This document shows, piece after piece, positions 6,058 through 7,302 of a DNA stretch of 7,302 nucleotides. Under the pieces are notes generated by a model. The model worked only from the letters and a program-made list of their open reading frames with translations. It did no database searches and was not told where the DNA came from. The DNA comes from DUUI01 sp964627845 (lineage in GTDB: Bacteria; Bacillota_I; Bacilli_A; Erysipelotrichales; Erysipelotrichaceae), in contig CAZVKL010000041.1 in NCBI GenBank assembly GCA_964627845.1, positions 1-7,302 on the forward strand. The letters run 5' to 3'. Every line of letters starts with the position of its first letter. The first letter of the stretch is position 1. The translations under genes and the position numbers were made by a program.

Positions 6058-6587
6058 ATGAATCATAAGAAGCAAGTATTGGACAAAACTAAATCATTGG
6101 GCCAAGAAGCGTATTTATTGCTAATGTTTTTTTGGAAATTGCAAGCTATAAAACAATCCGTAACATCTCAAACAAACTTGTTACGGATAAATTGATTGTA
6201 CGAGTTTTGAAGGTCTATACTTCAATCCACGGTTTTCAACTTTACTCAATGAGTTTGAAGTCCGGATATTGACAAGATCAATCATGCAATAGCGAGGAAA
6301 TTTAATTGGACAATTATCCCATCAGGAAATACATCGCTTAATCTTTTAGGGATATCTACTCTTATAAAGGTTTTGATATAGAGTTCATAAAGACATCTAG
6401 TTCAAATATTTCTAACATATCTAATATAACCGTAATGTTAATTCAAGCGTTTAAAACTTTAGGTTAGGATAATGTTCGTGATAAAGATATAAATAGATTA
6501 AGATCTAATCTTTCTCAAAAATAGAAAAAGAAACTGCTTATTGAAGGTAAAAGCACGTCATCATGGAGATATGAAAAGTTTAAATAA
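6058..6587 (+). pseudogene. Decayed AbiEi-like (DUF6088-type) antitoxin gene
   Basis: No frame is open throughout, but joining frames gives a recognisable AbiEi/DUF6088-type protein. AbiEi is the transcription-repressing antitoxin of the AbiE type IV toxin-antitoxin / abortive infection pair. From ATG 6058 the frame reads MNHKKQVLDKTKSLGQEA. A one-base loss near 6110 moves to VFIANVFLEIASYKTI and SNKLVTDKLIVRVLK, the winged-helix region. A second shift near 6212 gives GLYFNPRFSTLLNEFEV. A third near 6263 gives DIDKINHAIARKFNWTIIP then SGNTSLNLLGIST. A deletion of roughly 20 codons near 6361-6369 joins this to GFDIEFIKTSSSN and VMLIQAFKTLG. In-frame stops at 6465 (TAG) and 6522 (TAG) interrupt the tail, which ends KSTSSWRYEKFK before TAA 6585-6587. 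About 177 residues remain against about 195-200 expected. The initial open frame, 45 codons ending at TGA 6193-6195, is too short to work. Fragments are seen directly; the family call rests on remembered family sequence. Confidence 0.8.
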
Positions 6588-6615
6588 ATCACTAACGAAA
6601 AGGGAAACTCTAGAC

Positions 6616-7256
6616 ATGCTTAAGTATTAAAGATTTAACCATACCGAATTTGTTATTGCTATACAAGATATCGCAAAGATTATGAAGATACCTGCAGCAC
6701 TAATTGAAAAAGATTACTGTGTTTGTGTTATTTTGGATTACTAATTTAATTATTCAAAGTATAGTAAGTATTAAGTTTTTAAATGTGGAACAAGTCTTTC
6801 TAAATGCTACTCATTGATAGAACGGTTTTCTGAGGATATTGATTTAATTCTTGATTGGTGTTGCTTAGGATATAGTGAAAAAGAACATGGGAAAAACGGA
6901 CGATTCTTCATCATGAAGTTAATCAATCACCTAGACTCAATATGCCACATTGATATGCTAGACATTACTATGATTCCTATTGTTTTTCTAAATCTAAATA
7001 CAAGTATAGTGCTTTTAAACAACATGATTTATTACAAAAGTTTGTAGAACTTAAAGATAAGTTTTATCCGAGAGGTTGAGCAAAGTATGAGAAGGCTACA
7101 ATTAAACAAATTAAACTAGTTCCTGATGTATATAGAATAAAAAAGTTAGAAAAAGACTATATCTTGATGAGCGATTATTTTTTTAACGAAACTCCAGAAT
7201 TTAATCATTTAATATTAGGTTTAAAAGAATTAGAATGTGAGATTCATAATTTATAG
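6616..7256 (+). pseudogene. Decayed AbiEii-like nucleotidyltransferase toxin gene
   Basis: This is the remnant of the toxin partner, 28 bases after the antitoxin remnant. From ATG 6616 one frame gives HTEFVIAIQDIAKIMKIP then AALIEKDYCVCVILDY, and FKCGTSLSKCYSLIERFSED continuing into IDLILDWCCLGYSEKE. This holds the nucleotidyltransferase signature, G-T-S followed by D-x-D (SEDIDL), although the usual KGGTS is changed to KCGTS. Stops interrupt it at 6628, 6742 and 6772 (all TAA). Near 6886-6890 the frame changes and a large central segment is missing. The new frame reads WEKRTILHHEVNQSPRLN, RHYYDSYCFSKSKY, then HDLLQKFVELKDKFYPRG, AKYEKATIKQIKLVPD and a C-terminus ending LKELECEIHNL. Stops here are TGA 6951, at a site usually Arg, and TGA 7077, where the family has Trp (RGWAKY). 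The original end is TAG 7254-7256. About 213 codons survive of a family length near 300-340. Nonfunctional with high probability. Confidence 0.82.
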
Positions 7257-7302
7257 TTTTTGATTATTAACCAAAACTTAACAAAACAAGACTAGCTGTG
7301 AT
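7257..7302. other. AT-rich tail with no recognised feature
   Basis: The 46 bases after the AbiEii remnant hold no convincing ORF, terminator or repeat. The window ends before any hairpin or gene start can be judged. Confidence 0.5.

Noticed and set aside
6814..7047. A 77-codon open frame from TTG, apparently a small protein
   Set aside because: Only its first part (about 24 codons, through RFSEDIDLILDW to LGYSEKE) is in the AbiEii frame; the rest is out of frame relative to WEKRTILHHE and RHYYD. It is a fragment of the pseudogene, not a new gene.
6616..7256. TGA read as tryptophan (alternative code) to explain the broken AbiEii frame
   Set aside because: Only the TGA at 7077 falls on a Trp site; the one at 6951 falls where Arg is usual. 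TAA and TAG stops and frameshifts are also present, and all intact genes use TGG for Trp.
5949..7302. CRISPR array, insertion sequence, tRNA or phage attachment site in the gene-poor end
   Set aside because: No regular direct repeats, terminal inverted repeats with a transposase, cloverleaf or target duplication could be seen; the region is explained by the AbiE remnants.

Overview
The window looks like the chromosome of a low-GC Gram-positive bacterium (Bacillota). The coding sequence is AT-rich, Shine-Dalgarno sites are strong AAGGAGG types, one gene starts with TTG, the solute-binding protein is a lipoprotein, and hairpin-plus-T-run terminators are present. TGA acts as a stop and Trp is TGG, so this is not a Mycoplasma-type code. 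I cannot fix the genus from sequence alone.

Layout, all on the + strand. (1) 4-870: class II fructose-1,6-bisphosphate aldolase (fba), followed by a perfect 12-bp hairpin. (2) 940-2274: a flavin disulfide oxidoreductase of the RclA / hypothiocyanous acid reductase type. (3) 2275-5920: a four-gene phosphonate/phosphite-type ABC importer made of lipoprotein PhnD, ATPase PhnC and two PhnE permeases. It has its own promoter, preceded by hexamer repeats at 11-bp spacing that resemble a PhoP (phosphate-starvation) box. A hairpin terminator lies between phnD and phnC, and a second one closes the operon. (4) 5949-7256: no intact gene. When the three frames are stitched together, this stretch is the wreck of an AbiE abortive-infection / type IV toxin-antitoxin pair: an AbiEi-like (DUF6088-type) antitoxin remnant, then an AbiEii-like nucleotidyltransferase toxin remnant. 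Both are broken by frameshifts, stops and internal deletions. (5) 7257-7302: nothing recognised.

How the genes work together: PhnD captures a phosphorus compound outside the membrane, PhnE1/PhnE2 form the channel and PhnC drives import. The Pho-like box suggests induction under phosphate limitation. No phosphonate-degrading or phosphite-oxidising gene is in the window, so the substrate must be processed from elsewhere. The aldolase and the oxidoreductase appear to be separate units that happen to be adjacent.

I found no intact undescribed system. The points most worth following are the decayed AbiE pair, which ordinary ORF calling misses or misreads, the candidate PhoP box, and the terminator that probably sets the ratio of binding protein to transporter.
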